Below are positions 49,407-57,672 of a stretch of 64,000 bases of DNA, one piece after another. The stretch covers positions 21,097-85,096 of the forward strand of contig JAJEBV010000048.1 in the NCBI GenBank assembly GCA_022822365.1, in the 5' to 3' direction. Origin of the DNA: Thermoanaerobaculia bacterium (GTDB taxonomy: Bacteria; Acidobacteriota; Thermoanaerobaculia; Multivoradales; Multivoraceae). Every line of letters begins with the position of its first letter. The first letter of the stretch is position 1. The notes under the pieces are model-generated. The model saw nothing but the letters and a program-made list of their open reading frames with translations. It did no database searches and was not told the DNA's origin. Made by a program: the position numbers and the translations under genes.

Positions 49407-50561
49407 ATGCAGATCAGGCGACGGAGGTCTTCGTTCTGGAGGGTCTGGGGTACCGCGGTCATCTCGGTAGGCGCCCTCGTCGTGATTGCCGTGGCGGCGG
49501 CCCTGATGATGTTCGCGGCCTCCGCCGCGGAAGCCCAGGAGATTCCGCGACGCCACGACGGCCGTCCCGACCTCTCGGGCACCTACGACATCGCCACCCT
49601 GACGCCAGCCCAGCGGCCGGACCGGTTCGGCGACCGGCTCGAGCTGACGCCGGAGGAGGCCGCCGCGCTCGCCGAGCACTGGTCGACGAACTTCGACAAG
49701 GACCACGCGCCGAGCGATCCGGACCGCGAGGCTCCGCCGAAGGGCGGCACCGGCATCTACGCGCCCGAGTTCACCGGCGCGGCGGGCAAGGTCGGCGGCT
49801 ACAACGCCTTCTTCGTGGACATCGGCACGGGCGCCTTCCAGCTCAACGGCAAGTACCGCACGTCGATCATCACGGACCCGCCGGACGGCCGCTATCCGTC
49901 GCTCAGCGAGCATGGACAGGAGAGGAGCAATCGGCTGGCGCCCTTCCGGCACGAGAACACGGGCACGGCCTGGTGGCTCGACCTTCCCGTCGGCCCCTAC
50001 GACGATCACGAACTCCGGCCCCTCGCCGAACGCTGCATCCTCACGCGCGGCGCTTCCGGGCCGCCGTCCATGCCGGGGATGTACAACAACCTGAAGACGA
50101 TCGTGCAGACCGACACACACGTGATGATCCTGATCGAGTGGATGCACGATGTGCGGATCATCCGGCTCGACTCCGAACATCTGCCCGACACGATCCGCAA
50201 GTGGAGCGGCGACTCGATCGGCTGGTGGGAGGGCGACACCCTGGTCGTCGAGACGAGGAACTTCCGGGAGATTCCCGGCTCGGTCACACGGGGTTCGCGC
50301 GACATGCGGGTGACGGAGCGGTTCAGCCGCATCGACGCCGGGAACCTGCGCTACGAGTTCACGGTCGAGGATCCCGCCTACGAGACGGCCTGGAGCGGCG
50401 AGTACCCGTGGCCCGCGACCTCGCACAAGCTCTACGAGTACGCCTGCCACGAGGGGAACTACGCCTTCGGCAACATCATGCGGGGCGCGCGGTTGCTGGA
50501 GCGCGAGGCGATCGAGCAGGGCGCATCGGGCGCCTCGACCGGTTCCGGGTCCGAGGACTGA
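49407..50561 (+). CDS. Secreted DGKPDLSG-family protein, copy 3
   Basis: A 384-residue exported paralog. A longer signal segment (about 1-42) contains a strong hydrophobic stretch ending SAAEAQE; then RHDGRPDLSGTYDIATLTPA, GGYNAFFVDIGTG, WWEGDTLVVETRNFRE and YEYACHEGNYAFGNIMRGAR. It is closest by eye to copy 1, sharing the APSDPxREAPPxGGTGIYAPEF segment. A TAGACT box sits about 40 nt upstream. The DUF1295 gene begins 19 bp after its stop. Confidence 0.8.
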   Translation: MQIRRRRSSFWRVWGTAVISVGALVVIAVAAALMMFAASAAEAQEIPRRHDGRPDLSGTYDIATLTPAQRPDRFGDRLELTPEEAAALAEHWSTNFDKDHAPSDPDREAPPKGGTGIYAPEFTGAAGKVGGYNAFFVDIGTGAFQLNGKYRTSIITDPPDGRYPSLSEHGQERSNRLAPFRHENTGTAWWLDLPVGPYDDHELRPLAERCILTRGASGPPSMPGMYNNLKTIVQTDTHVMILIEWMHDVRIIRLDSEHLPDTIRKWSGDSIGWWEGDTLVVETRNFREIPGSVTRGSRDMRVTERFSRIDAGNLRYEFTVEDPAYETAWSGEYPWPATSHKLYEYACHEGNYAFGNIMRGARLLEREAIEQGASGASTGSGSED

Positions 50562-50580
50562 GGCCGGGAGAGCGATCTCC

Positions 50581-51426
50581 ATGCCGAACATCAACTTCAT
50601 CCCCCACCCGCTCGTCGGCACGCCGATGGGCGCCGCGCTCGATCTCTGCGTGATCCTGGCCGTGCTCTGCTGGCTCGCCGCCGTGCTCACCCGCGAGTAC
50701 TCCTGGGTGGACCGCCTCTGGTCCATCTGCCCGCCGGTGTACTGCCTGATCGTGGCCTTCTCCACGGACTTCGGGTTCTCGCGAGTCAACGTGATGACCC
50801 TCCTCGCGCTGCTCTGGGGAGCGCGGCTCACCTTCAACTTCGCCCGCAAGGGCGGTTACACGAAGGGCGGCGAGGACTACCGCTGGGCCACGGTCCGCGA
50901 GCGCTTCGGGCCGGTCGGCATCCAGCTCATGAACGCGACCTTCATCGCGCCCGGCCAGATGCTGCTGATCTGGTGGTTCACTTCGCCGGTCCACGCGGCC
51001 TGGGAGGCGGGGGACGCGCCGCTGGGCGGACTCGACTTCGTGGCCGCCGGGCTGTTCCTCCTGCTCCTGATCGGCGAGACCGTCGCCGACGAGCAGATGT
51101 GGGCCTTCCAGCAGGACAAGAGGCGCCGGGTCGCGGCCGGTGAAGACGTCGCCCAGCCGTTCATGAACCGCGGGCTCTTCCGCATCTGCCGTCATCCGAA
51201 CTACCTGTGCGAGATGGGGATGTGGTGCGCCTTCTACCTGTTCGCCGTCGCGGCTTCGGGCCAGTGGATCCACTGGAGCGGCCTGGGCTGCCTCGCACTG
51301 ATCGCCCTCTTCATCGGGTCGATTCCGCTGGGAGAGTCCATCGCGGCCGCCAGGTACCCGTCGTATTCGGAGTACAAGGCGACGACCCCCTGCATCATTC
51401 CGGGATTGCGGCTGGGCAAACCGTAG
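50581..51426 (+). CDS. DUF1295 (steroid 5-alpha-reductase-like) membrane protein
   Basis: A 281-residue polytopic protein of the DUF1295/isoprenylcysteine methyltransferase-reductase superfamily. Around seven helices are visible. Conserved motifs are EYSWVDRLWSICP, GARLTFNFARKGGY, EDYRWATVRE and, near the C terminus, NRGLFRICRHPNYLCEMGMW, the NADPH/cofactor-binding signature. Relatives reduce a steroid or lipid double bond, though bacterial members are mostly uncharacterised. It probably shares an mRNA with DGKPDLSG copy 3. Confidence 0.85.
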   Translation: MPNINFIPHPLVGTPMGAALDLCVILAVLCWLAAVLTREYSWVDRLWSICPPVYCLIVAFSTDFGFSRVNVMTLLALLWGARLTFNFARKGGYTKGGEDYRWATVRERFGPVGIQLMNATFIAPGQMLLIWWFTSPVHAAWEAGDAPLGGLDFVAAGLFLLLLIGETVADEQMWAFQQDKRRRVAAGEDVAQPFMNRGLFRICRHPNYLCEMGMWCAFYLFAVAASGQWIHWSGLGCLALIALFIGSIPLGESIAAARYPSYSEYKATTPCIIPGLRLGKP

Positions 51427-51471
51427 TACGCTCGCCGACGCCCAGCTCAACCCCGTAAGGAGGAACCTCGC

Positions 51472-52767
51472 GTGATCCGATTGCGTCCTCGGGGGCAGTA
51501 CGCCCCGCTCGCCTTCGCCGCCGCTGCCCTGCTGCTCGCGGCCCTTGTCCTCGCGCCGGCGTTCGCCGCCGAGCCCGAACTCCAGCACGCCAAGCCGGCC
51601 GATGTCGGCCTGGACCCGGCCGGTCTCGAGAAGCTGAACGAGGCCATGCACGGCATGGTCGACGGCGGGCAGCTCGCCGGCGTCGTCACGATGGTCTCGC
51701 GCAAGGGGAAGGTCGTCCACTTCGACGCCTACGGCAAGCGCGACATCGAGAACGGGCTCCCGGTCGAGAAGGACACGATCTTCCGCATCTACTCGATGAC
51801 GAAGCCGATCGTCGGCGTCGCCCTGATGACGTACTACGACGAGGGCCGCTTCACCCTGGACGACCCGGTGTCGAAGTTCATTCCCGAGTTCACCGACCTC
51901 AAGGTGGCGAAGGAAGACGGGCCGGACGGCATGCCGATCACCGAGGACGCCGACCACCCGATGACGATGCGGGAGCTGATGAGCCACACCGCCGGCCTGA
52001 GCTACGGGCTGTTCTCCCAGTCCCAGGTCGACACGCTCTACACGAAGGCGAACGTCCTCGACTCCAACCAGACGCTCAAGGACATGATCGACAAGCTGGC
52101 GAAGATCCCGCTCCGCCAGCAGCCGGGGTCCATGTGGCACTACAGCATCGCGGTCGACGTCCAGGGCTATGTGCTCGAGGTGCTGGCCGGCAAGCCGCTC
52201 GACGAGGTCCTGAACGAGCGCCTGTTCGGCCCGCTCGGAATGACTGACACCGCCTTCTGGGTCGAGCCCGGCAAGGTGGACCGCTTCTCGCACATGTACG
52301 CGACGAACGAGGGCAAGCTGGCGAAGGTCGAGTTCGGCCAGTACCTCGAGAAGCCGAACTTCCTGTCCGGCGGCGGCGGCCTCGTCTCCACCGCCACGGA
52401 CTACATGCGCTTCGCGCAGATGCTCGCCAACGGCGGCGAGCTCGGCGACGTCCGCATCCTGAAGCCGGAGACGGTCGAGTTGATGCACACCGACCACCTG
52501 CCGGCGAGCGTGACCGACATGGGGCCCATCTACCGGGGCAACCGCTTCGGCCTGGACTTCTCGATCGTCACCGATCCGAACCCGGCGACCGACCACGAGC
52601 GCGCCAGGGGCGAGTACTGGTGGTACGGGATCGGCGGCACCTGGTTCGGCATCAACCCGGTGCAGGACCTGGTCGTCGTCGGCATGATCCAGAGCCGCGA
52701 CTTCGGCGCCGCGGCGAGAGCCCGCTTCACCAGCAAGCGTCTCGCGTACGAAGCGATCGTCGACTGA
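51472..52767 (+). CDS. Secreted serine hydrolase, beta-lactamase/EstB-like family
   Basis: A 431-residue exported protein (signal ends LAPAFAAE). The nucleophile motif SxxK is S108-MT-K111 in FRIYSMTKPIVG. WHYSIAVDVQGYVLE supplies the Tyr of the YxN-like motif, and WYGIGGTWFGINPVQ is at the expected third box. Members are esterases, DD-peptidase-like enzymes or amidases, rarely true beta-lactamases. Start is GTG with AAGGAGG just upstream, the strongest ribosome site in the region. It precedes a sodium symporter gene by 59 bp. Confidence 0.9.
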   Translation: MIRLRPRGQYAPLAFAAAALLLAALVLAPAFAAEPELQHAKPADVGLDPAGLEKLNEAMHGMVDGGQLAGVVTMVSRKGKVVHFDAYGKRDIENGLPVEKDTIFRIYSMTKPIVGVALMTYYDEGRFTLDDPVSKFIPEFTDLKVAKEDGPDGMPITEDADHPMTMRELMSHTAGLSYGLFSQSQVDTLYTKANVLDSNQTLKDMIDKLAKIPLRQQPGSMWHYSIAVDVQGYVLEVLAGKPLDEVLNERLFGPLGMTDTAFWVEPGKVDRFSHMYATNEGKLAKVEFGQYLEKPNFLSGGGGLVSTATDYMRFAQMLANGGELGDVRILKPETVELMHTDHLPASVTDMGPIYRGNRFGLDFSIVTDPNPATDHERARGEYWWYGIGGTWFGINPVQDLVVVGMIQSRDFGAAARARFTSKRLAYEAIVD

Positions 52768-52826
52768 GACGCGCCCCGGCGCCCTCTCTGAAGAAACCGC
52801 CTGAACCGTCGAGGAGGACGTAGTCC

Positions 52827-54419
52827 ATGAGTCTGTTCGCCTGGTCGTGGATGTTCCTCGTCCTCTACATCGTCGGCATGCTGACCTTCGGCTGGGTCGC
52901 CAGCCGGAGGATCAGCAACGCCGACGACTTCGCCACCGCGCGGAGCAGCTACGGCCCCTACTTCCTGGCCCTGGCGTTCGCCGCGACCACCGCCAGCGGC
53001 GCCACCTTCCTCGGCAGCCCGGGCCTCGGCTACGACTTCGGCATGGCCAGCGTCTGGGGCAAGTTCCTCTATCCGATGGGGGTCTACTTCGGGGTCCTGA
53101 TCACGATCAAGCTGGTCGCCAATTCGGGCCACAAGTTCGGCAACCGCTCGATCCCGGAGTACCTGGGGGACCGCTACCAGAGCGACGGCGTACGGCTGCT
53201 CGTTTCCGTCTTCTCCCTGGTGCTGTTCTTCTACATCGCCGGCCAGCTCGTGTCGGGACTGGTCATGTTCGAGATCATGCTCGGTCTCGAACCGTTGACG
53301 GCCCTGATCATCACGTCCGGCGTGCTGCTGGTGTACGTCGTGCTCGGCGGCGCCCACGCCGACATCCTCACCGACGGCATCCAGGGGATGATGATGCTCG
53401 GCGTCGCGATCGTCGTGATCATCATGTTCCTGTTCGCCTCCGGGATGGACGGCGGGCTCGGCGCCCTGGTCAGCAACCTGCGCGTGCAGGACCCGAACCT
53501 CGTGGGGCCGCTCAACAAGTCGAACTCGCTCTACGACTCCTGGTGGGCGATCGCCTGCGTCCTGTTCGCCCACATCCCGCTCGGCATGCTCCCGCACATC
53601 GGCAACAAGGTGTGGGCGCTCAGGAACGACGGCGACCGGATGCGCTTCGTCAAGCTCGCCTTCGCCGTCGGGCTGACGATGGGCATGCTGGGGCTCGGCG
53701 GAATCCTGGCCCGCGGCGTCCTGGGCACCGAACTGCTCGAGGCCGGCCGGAACGCGAACGAGGCGCTGCCGGCGCTCTTCATCGAGCTGTTCCCGACCTG
53801 GCTCGCCGCCCTCATCGGCGTCGGCATCCTGGCCGCGCTCATGTCGACCGCGGACGGGCTCGTCGTTTCTTCCTCCCAGATCGTCGCCAACGACATCTAC
53901 CGCCGGTCGATCGTTCCCAAGTACACGCCGCACCTGAGCGACAAGGAGGTCGATCGCAAGGTGCTCACCATCAGCCGCTGGAGCACGGTGATCGTGTTGA
54001 TCCTCTGCACATGGATGGCGTGGGCGATGCAGGACATGAACATCGCCTTGCTGGTCTGGGTGGGCACCGGAGGCATGATGGCGGCCTTCGCCGGCCCGCT
54101 GGTGGTCGGCGGGCTCTGGCGGGGCGTCACCCTCGCCGGCGCCTACACCGGCCTCGTCACCGGCATGCTCACCTTCGTCCTGCTGCGCAGCGGCCTGCCG
54201 TGGATGATCGTCGATCCGGGCTCGCTCGGCCCGTTGTCGGGAATCGCGCAGTGGCTCGCGCACTACCAGATCAACCCGTACTCCTGCGCGGTGGTCGGCG
54301 AAGTGGTCTCCATCGCCGGGACCTACATCGTCTCCAAGCTGACGCAGCCGCTGCCTGAAGCGCACGTGGAGCGGTTGTTCAGCGCGCCGGCCGAGACGGC
54401 GGAGGCCGCCGGGGGCTAG
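52827..54419 (+). CDS. Sodium:solute symporter family protein
   Basis: A 530-residue SSS-family transporter with about 13 helices. The helix-1 region reads WVASRRISNADDFATARSS, and the family signature region includes GGAHADILTDGIQGMMML and ILAALMSTADGLVVSSSQIV. SSS proteins import sugars, amino acids, vitamins or organic acids with Na+. Context with a serine hydrolase and DGKPDLSG protein suggests uptake of a hydrolysis product. GAGGAGG precedes the ATG. Confidence 0.92.
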   Translation: MSLFAWSWMFLVLYIVGMLTFGWVASRRISNADDFATARSSYGPYFLALAFAATTASGATFLGSPGLGYDFGMASVWGKFLYPMGVYFGVLITIKLVANSGHKFGNRSIPEYLGDRYQSDGVRLLVSVFSLVLFFYIAGQLVSGLVMFEIMLGLEPLTALIITSGVLLVYVVLGGAHADILTDGIQGMMMLGVAIVVIIMFLFASGMDGGLGALVSNLRVQDPNLVGPLNKSNSLYDSWWAIACVLFAHIPLGMLPHIGNKVWALRNDGDRMRFVKLAFAVGLTMGMLGLGGILARGVLGTELLEAGRNANEALPALFIELFPTWLAALIGVGILAALMSTADGLVVSSSQIVANDIYRRSIVPKYTPHLSDKEVDRKVLTISRWSTVIVLILCTWMAWAMQDMNIALLVWVGTGGMMAAFAGPLVVGGLWRGVTLAGAYTGLVTGMLTFVLLRSGLPWMIVDPGSLGPLSGIAQWLAHYQINPYSCAVVGEVVSIAGTYIVSKLTQPLPEAHVERLFSAPAETAEAAGG

Positions 54420-54461
54420 CTACACTTCACGGCAGAGTTCGACACAACGAGGAGGGACGAC

Positions 54462-55526
54462 ATGCGTCGCCATCGAAACGCTCGCCTCCGTTTCCGGTGG
54501 ATTCCGGCTCTCGCCGCAGGGCTGACGATCACTGCGCTGCCGGCCGCGCTGCCGGCCCAGCAAGCGTCCGACTGGACGCCGCCACTGGCTGCCGACGGCA
54601 AGCCCGACATCTCCGGCGTCTGGGACTTCCGCACCCTGACGCCGTTGCAGCGGCCCGAGGACCAGGAAGCCGCGATCGACGAGACCCGGGCGGCCGAGAT
54701 CGAGGCCGCGGCCGTGGAACGCGCACGCGTCGCCGATCTGCCCAGCGACCCCGAGGAAAGAAGGCTCGAGGCCGGCGGCGACGTCGGCGGCTACAACAAC
54801 TTCTGGTTCGACCGCGGCGCCACGGTCGTCGACGACCTCCGCACGTCGCTGATCGTCGATCCACCCGACGGTCGCCTGCCGGAGACACAGCCCGGCATCG
54901 AGCGAAAGACACCCGGCGACGACAAGCCGATCGACCGGCCCGTGCGGCTACGGGTGGGCGGCATCGGTCTCGACAGCTACGAGGATCGCGGACTGGCCGA
55001 GCGCTGCCTCCTCGGCTTCAACGTGGGGCCGCCGATCACGCCGGGCGGCTACAACCAGAACATCCAGATCTTCCAGTCCGCGAACCACGTGGCGATCCTG
55101 AACGAGATGGTCCACGACACCCGCATCGTGCCTCTCGACGGACGTCCTCACCTTCCCGACTCCGTGCGTCAGTGGATGGGAGACTCCCGCGGCTACTGGG
55201 AAGGCGACACCCTGGTCGTCGAGACGAAGAACTTCAGCGACCTGGTGTCGAGCTTCAGCGGCAACGTGTTCAGTTCCGTCGGCACCGCCTGGGAGATGCA
55301 GGTCACGGAGAGGTTCCGGCGCGTCGACGAGACCACCCTGTTGTACGAGTACACGGTGAACGACCCCGCGACCTACACCCGGCCCTTCAGCGCGCGCCTG
55401 CTGATGAAGAAGGCGGACGTCCCGCTGTACGAGTACGCCTGCCACGAAGGCAACTACGGGCTGTACAACATCCTTTCCGGCGCCCGCGCCGAGGAGGCCG
55501 AAGCGGCCGCGACCGGCGGCGGGTAG
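54462..55526 (+). CDS. Secreted DGKPDLSG-family protein, copy 4 (divergent)
   Basis: A 354-residue exported paralog. The mature N terminus is AADGKPDISGVWDFRTLTPL, with GGYNNFWFDRG, ERCLLGFNVGPPITPGGYN, YWEGDTLVVETKNFSD and YEYACHEGNYGLYNILSGAR. It lacks the PEFTGAAGKVGG-type insert of copies 1 and 3 and is the most diverged. GAGGAGGG precedes the ATG, and TACACT at 54421-54426 could be its -10 box with a ~35 nt leader. It follows the sodium symporter by 42 bp. Confidence 0.8.
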   Translation: MRRHRNARLRFRWIPALAAGLTITALPAALPAQQASDWTPPLAADGKPDISGVWDFRTLTPLQRPEDQEAAIDETRAAEIEAAAVERARVADLPSDPEERRLEAGGDVGGYNNFWFDRGATVVDDLRTSLIVDPPDGRLPETQPGIERKTPGDDKPIDRPVRLRVGGIGLDSYEDRGLAERCLLGFNVGPPITPGGYNQNIQIFQSANHVAILNEMVHDTRIVPLDGRPHLPDSVRQWMGDSRGYWEGDTLVVETKNFSDLVSSFSGNVFSSVGTAWEMQVTERFRRVDETTLLYEYTVNDPATYTRPFSARLLMKKADVPLYEYACHEGNYGLYNILSGARAEEAEAAATGGG

Positions 55527-55566
55527 CGCGGCAGAATCGTCACCGCTTCGCGGCGGGTTGTCTTCC

Positions 55567-55623
55567 GCGGGTCAGAAGACCCGCAGTCACACGCCTGCGG
55601 CGGCAGCGGGTCAGACGACCCGC
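55567..55623. terminator. Two tandem GCGGGTC/GACCCGC hairpins between convergent genes
   Basis: GCGGGTC-AGAA-GACCCGC (55567-55584) and GCGGGTC-AGAC-GACCCGC (55606-55623) are 7-bp stems with 4-nt loops spaced 39 bp apart. They fill the gap between DGKPDLSG copy 4 and the small basic gene. Terminator use is likely; a REP-like repeat is an alternative. Confidence 0.6.
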
Positions 55624-55640
55624 GCACCCAGTGGGGGCGG

Positions 55641-55850
55641 TCAGTCGTCCCAGTCGGGAATCGGCTGCGGCCCCGGGACGATCCCCGCGATGTCCGGATC
55701 CTCTCCGCTCGTGTCTTCCGGCGCTTCCAGGGCAGCCTGTTCCTTGTCGATCTTCCGCTGCGCCCGCCGTTCCAGCTTCTCCTGGCGCCGCTGGCGCTTC
55801 CGCATCTCTCGTTGACGTTTCGCGAACGTGGTCGGACCAGGTCTGGCCAT
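55641..55850 (-). CDS. Small conserved basic protein
   Basis: A 69-residue protein: MARPGPTTFAKRQREMRKRQ at the start, a run of Arg, Lys, Gln and Glu likely to be a single charged helix, then an acidic tail ending PIPDWDD. Similar short proteins with the MARPGPTTFAKRQRE opening are, from memory, widespread in Acidobacteriota and deltaproteobacteria; they have no known function. A ribosome or nucleic-acid interaction is possible from the basic helix. GGAGGAGGGGAG lies upstream of the ATG, after a TACCAT box. Confidence 0.75.
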   Translation of the reverse strand: MARPGPTTFAKRQREMRKRQRRQEKLERRAQRKIDKEQAALEAPEDTSGEDPDIAGIVPGPQPIPDWDD

Positions 55851-55959
55851 AGGCGATCTCCCCTCCTCCGCGCCGACTCGGGGCCGTGGCGGAACGAGTC
55901 ATGGTAACAGGACCTTGACGGCGTGCCGTGAGGCGGCCGCCAGCAAAGCGGCCGCCGGC

Positions 55960-57588
55960 TCAGGGCGTGTAGTAGGTCGGCGAGCCGGGGCCGACGGGCA
56001 GGCCGAGCGCGAAGACCCAGACGTAGAACAGCGTCACCCAGCCGATCAGGTAGGTGATCGAGTACGGGATCATCGTCGCGATCAGCGTGCCGATTCCGAG
56101 CTTGCGGTCATAGCGCATCGCCACCGCCAGAATGAGGCCGAAGTAGCTCATCATCGGCGTGATGATGTTCGTCGTCGAGTCGCCGATCCGGTACGCGGCC
56201 TGGATGACCTCCGGGCTGTAGCCGACGGTCATCAGCATCGGCACGAAGATCGGGGCTGTCACGGCCCACTGCGCGGACGCGCTGCCGAGCATCAGATTGA
56301 CGAAGCAGCACATCAGGATGAACGGGATGAACACGATCGGCCCGGTCAGATCGAAGCGGGTCAGCAGATCGGCGCCGACCACGGCCGTGATCGTTCCCAG
56401 GTTGGTCCAGTTGAAGAAGGAGACGAACTGCGCGGCGAAGAAGACGAGCACCATGTAGGGCCCGAGCGAACTCATCGCCCGGCCCATGCCGTCGATCACG
56501 TCGCGGTCGTTCCGGACCGAACCCGTGACCCGGCCGAACACAATCGACGGCACGATGAAGAAGACGAAGATGAGGGAGACGACGCTCCGCAGCATCGGCC
56601 TCAGGTCGTCGATCAGGAGCGCGTTCACCGCCGGGTCGCGGAACCATCCGTTCTCCGGCAGGGCCAGCAGCGCCAGCCCCCCGAGCATGACGAGAACGGT
56701 CACACCCGCCAGCTTCAGACCGCGCTTCTCTTCCGGCGACAGCGTCTTCAGGCCGTCTTCCGGATCCTCCAGGTCGTTCGCCGCCCGGCTCGGGTCGAAC
56801 GCGCCCAGCTTGGGTTCGACGATCCGTGTCGTCACGAAGGTGCCGATCGCCGTGATCATGAAGGTGCTGACCAGCATGAAGAGGTAGTTCGCGGTCGCCG
56901 GAATCTCGTTGGCGGCGCCCGGCGCGTAGGAAGGATCGATGATCCGCGCCGCCTCGGTCGTGATCCCGGCGAGCAGCGGATCGACGGTCCCGATCAGGAC
57001 GTTCGCCGAGTAGCCGCCCGAAACGCCGGCGAACGCCGCCGCCAGGCCGGCAAGGGGGTGGCGGCCCACCGATCGAAACACGACCGCCGCCAGCGGAATC
57101 AGCACGACGTAGCCCATCTCCGAGGCCGTGTTCGAGACGACCGAGGCGAAGACGACGACCGCGGTCAGCAGGTTCCGCGGAGCGCCCAGCACCAGGGCCC
57201 GCAGCAAGGCCCCGAGCAGACCCGACCGTTCGGCGACGCCGACGCCGAGCAATGCGACCAGGACCGTGCCCAGCGGCGCGAAGCCCGTGAAGTTCGTCAC
57301 CAGGTTCATGGCGATCCGCCGCATCCCTTCCGGGTTCATCAGGCTGACCGCGCGGATCATCCCGTCCTCGGAGCGGCCCGAGACGCCGGCGGGCCGCGGG
57401 TCCTCGACCTGCCAGTCGAGCAATTCCGCCATCCCCGAAACCAGGAGGATGAGCAGCGCCAGCACCGCGAACAGCGTCACCGGATGCGGCAGGAGGTTGC
57501 CGAGAAACTCGACGACGTTCAGAAAGCGGGTGAAGAGGCCGGGGCCACGTCCCTCTCGCCGTTTCCGCCGCTTCGAAGCCTCGGCCAT
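55960..57588 (-). CDS. AbgT-family transporter
   Basis: A 542-residue membrane protein of the AbgT (p-aminobenzoyl-glutamate / sulfonamide efflux) family. Landmarks are FLNVVEFLGNLLPHPVTLF near the N terminus, FAGVSGGYSANVLIGTVDPL in the middle (typical re-entrant hairpin) and YRIGDSTTNIITPMMSYFGL near the end. About 11-13 helices can be counted. Members import p-aminobenzoyl-glutamate or export sulfa-like antimetabolites. It diverges from an M28 peptidase with an 84-bp shared upstream region. Confidence 0.92.
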   Translation of the reverse strand: MAEASKRRKRREGRGPGLFTRFLNVVEFLGNLLPHPVTLFAVLALLILLVSGMAELLDWQVEDPRPAGVSGRSEDGMIRAVSLMNPEGMRRIAMNLVTNFTGFAPLGTVLVALLGVGVAERSGLLGALLRALVLGAPRNLLTAVVVFASVVSNTASEMGYVVLIPLAAVVFRSVGRHPLAGLAAAFAGVSGGYSANVLIGTVDPLLAGITTEAARIIDPSYAPGAANEIPATANYLFMLVSTFMITAIGTFVTTRIVEPKLGAFDPSRAANDLEDPEDGLKTLSPEEKRGLKLAGVTVLVMLGGLALLALPENGWFRDPAVNALLIDDLRPMLRSVVSLIFVFFIVPSIVFGRVTGSVRNDRDVIDGMGRAMSSLGPYMVLVFFAAQFVSFFNWTNLGTITAVVGADLLTRFDLTGPIVFIPFILMCCFVNLMLGSASAQWAVTAPIFVPMLMTVGYSPEVIQAAYRIGDSTTNIITPMMSYFGLILAVAMRYDRKLGIGTLIATMIPYSITYLIGWVTLFYVWVFALGLPVGPGSPTYYTP

Positions 57589-57595
57589 CCGCGGA

Positions 57596-57601
57596 ACAGT
57601 A
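57596..57601 (-). promoter_or_regulatory. Putative -10 box (TACTGT) of the AbgT gene
   Basis: On the minus strand TACTGT ends 7 nt before the ATG at 57588, with no Shine-Dalgarno. A TAGGAT box on the plus strand near 57652-57657 could serve the divergent peptidase gene. Confidence 0.45.
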
Positions 57602-57672
57602 ACCGACGGCCCTGCGTGCAGAAACCGTTAAGAAAAACACGACATTCGGTGGCTAGGATCGGAACACGACCG

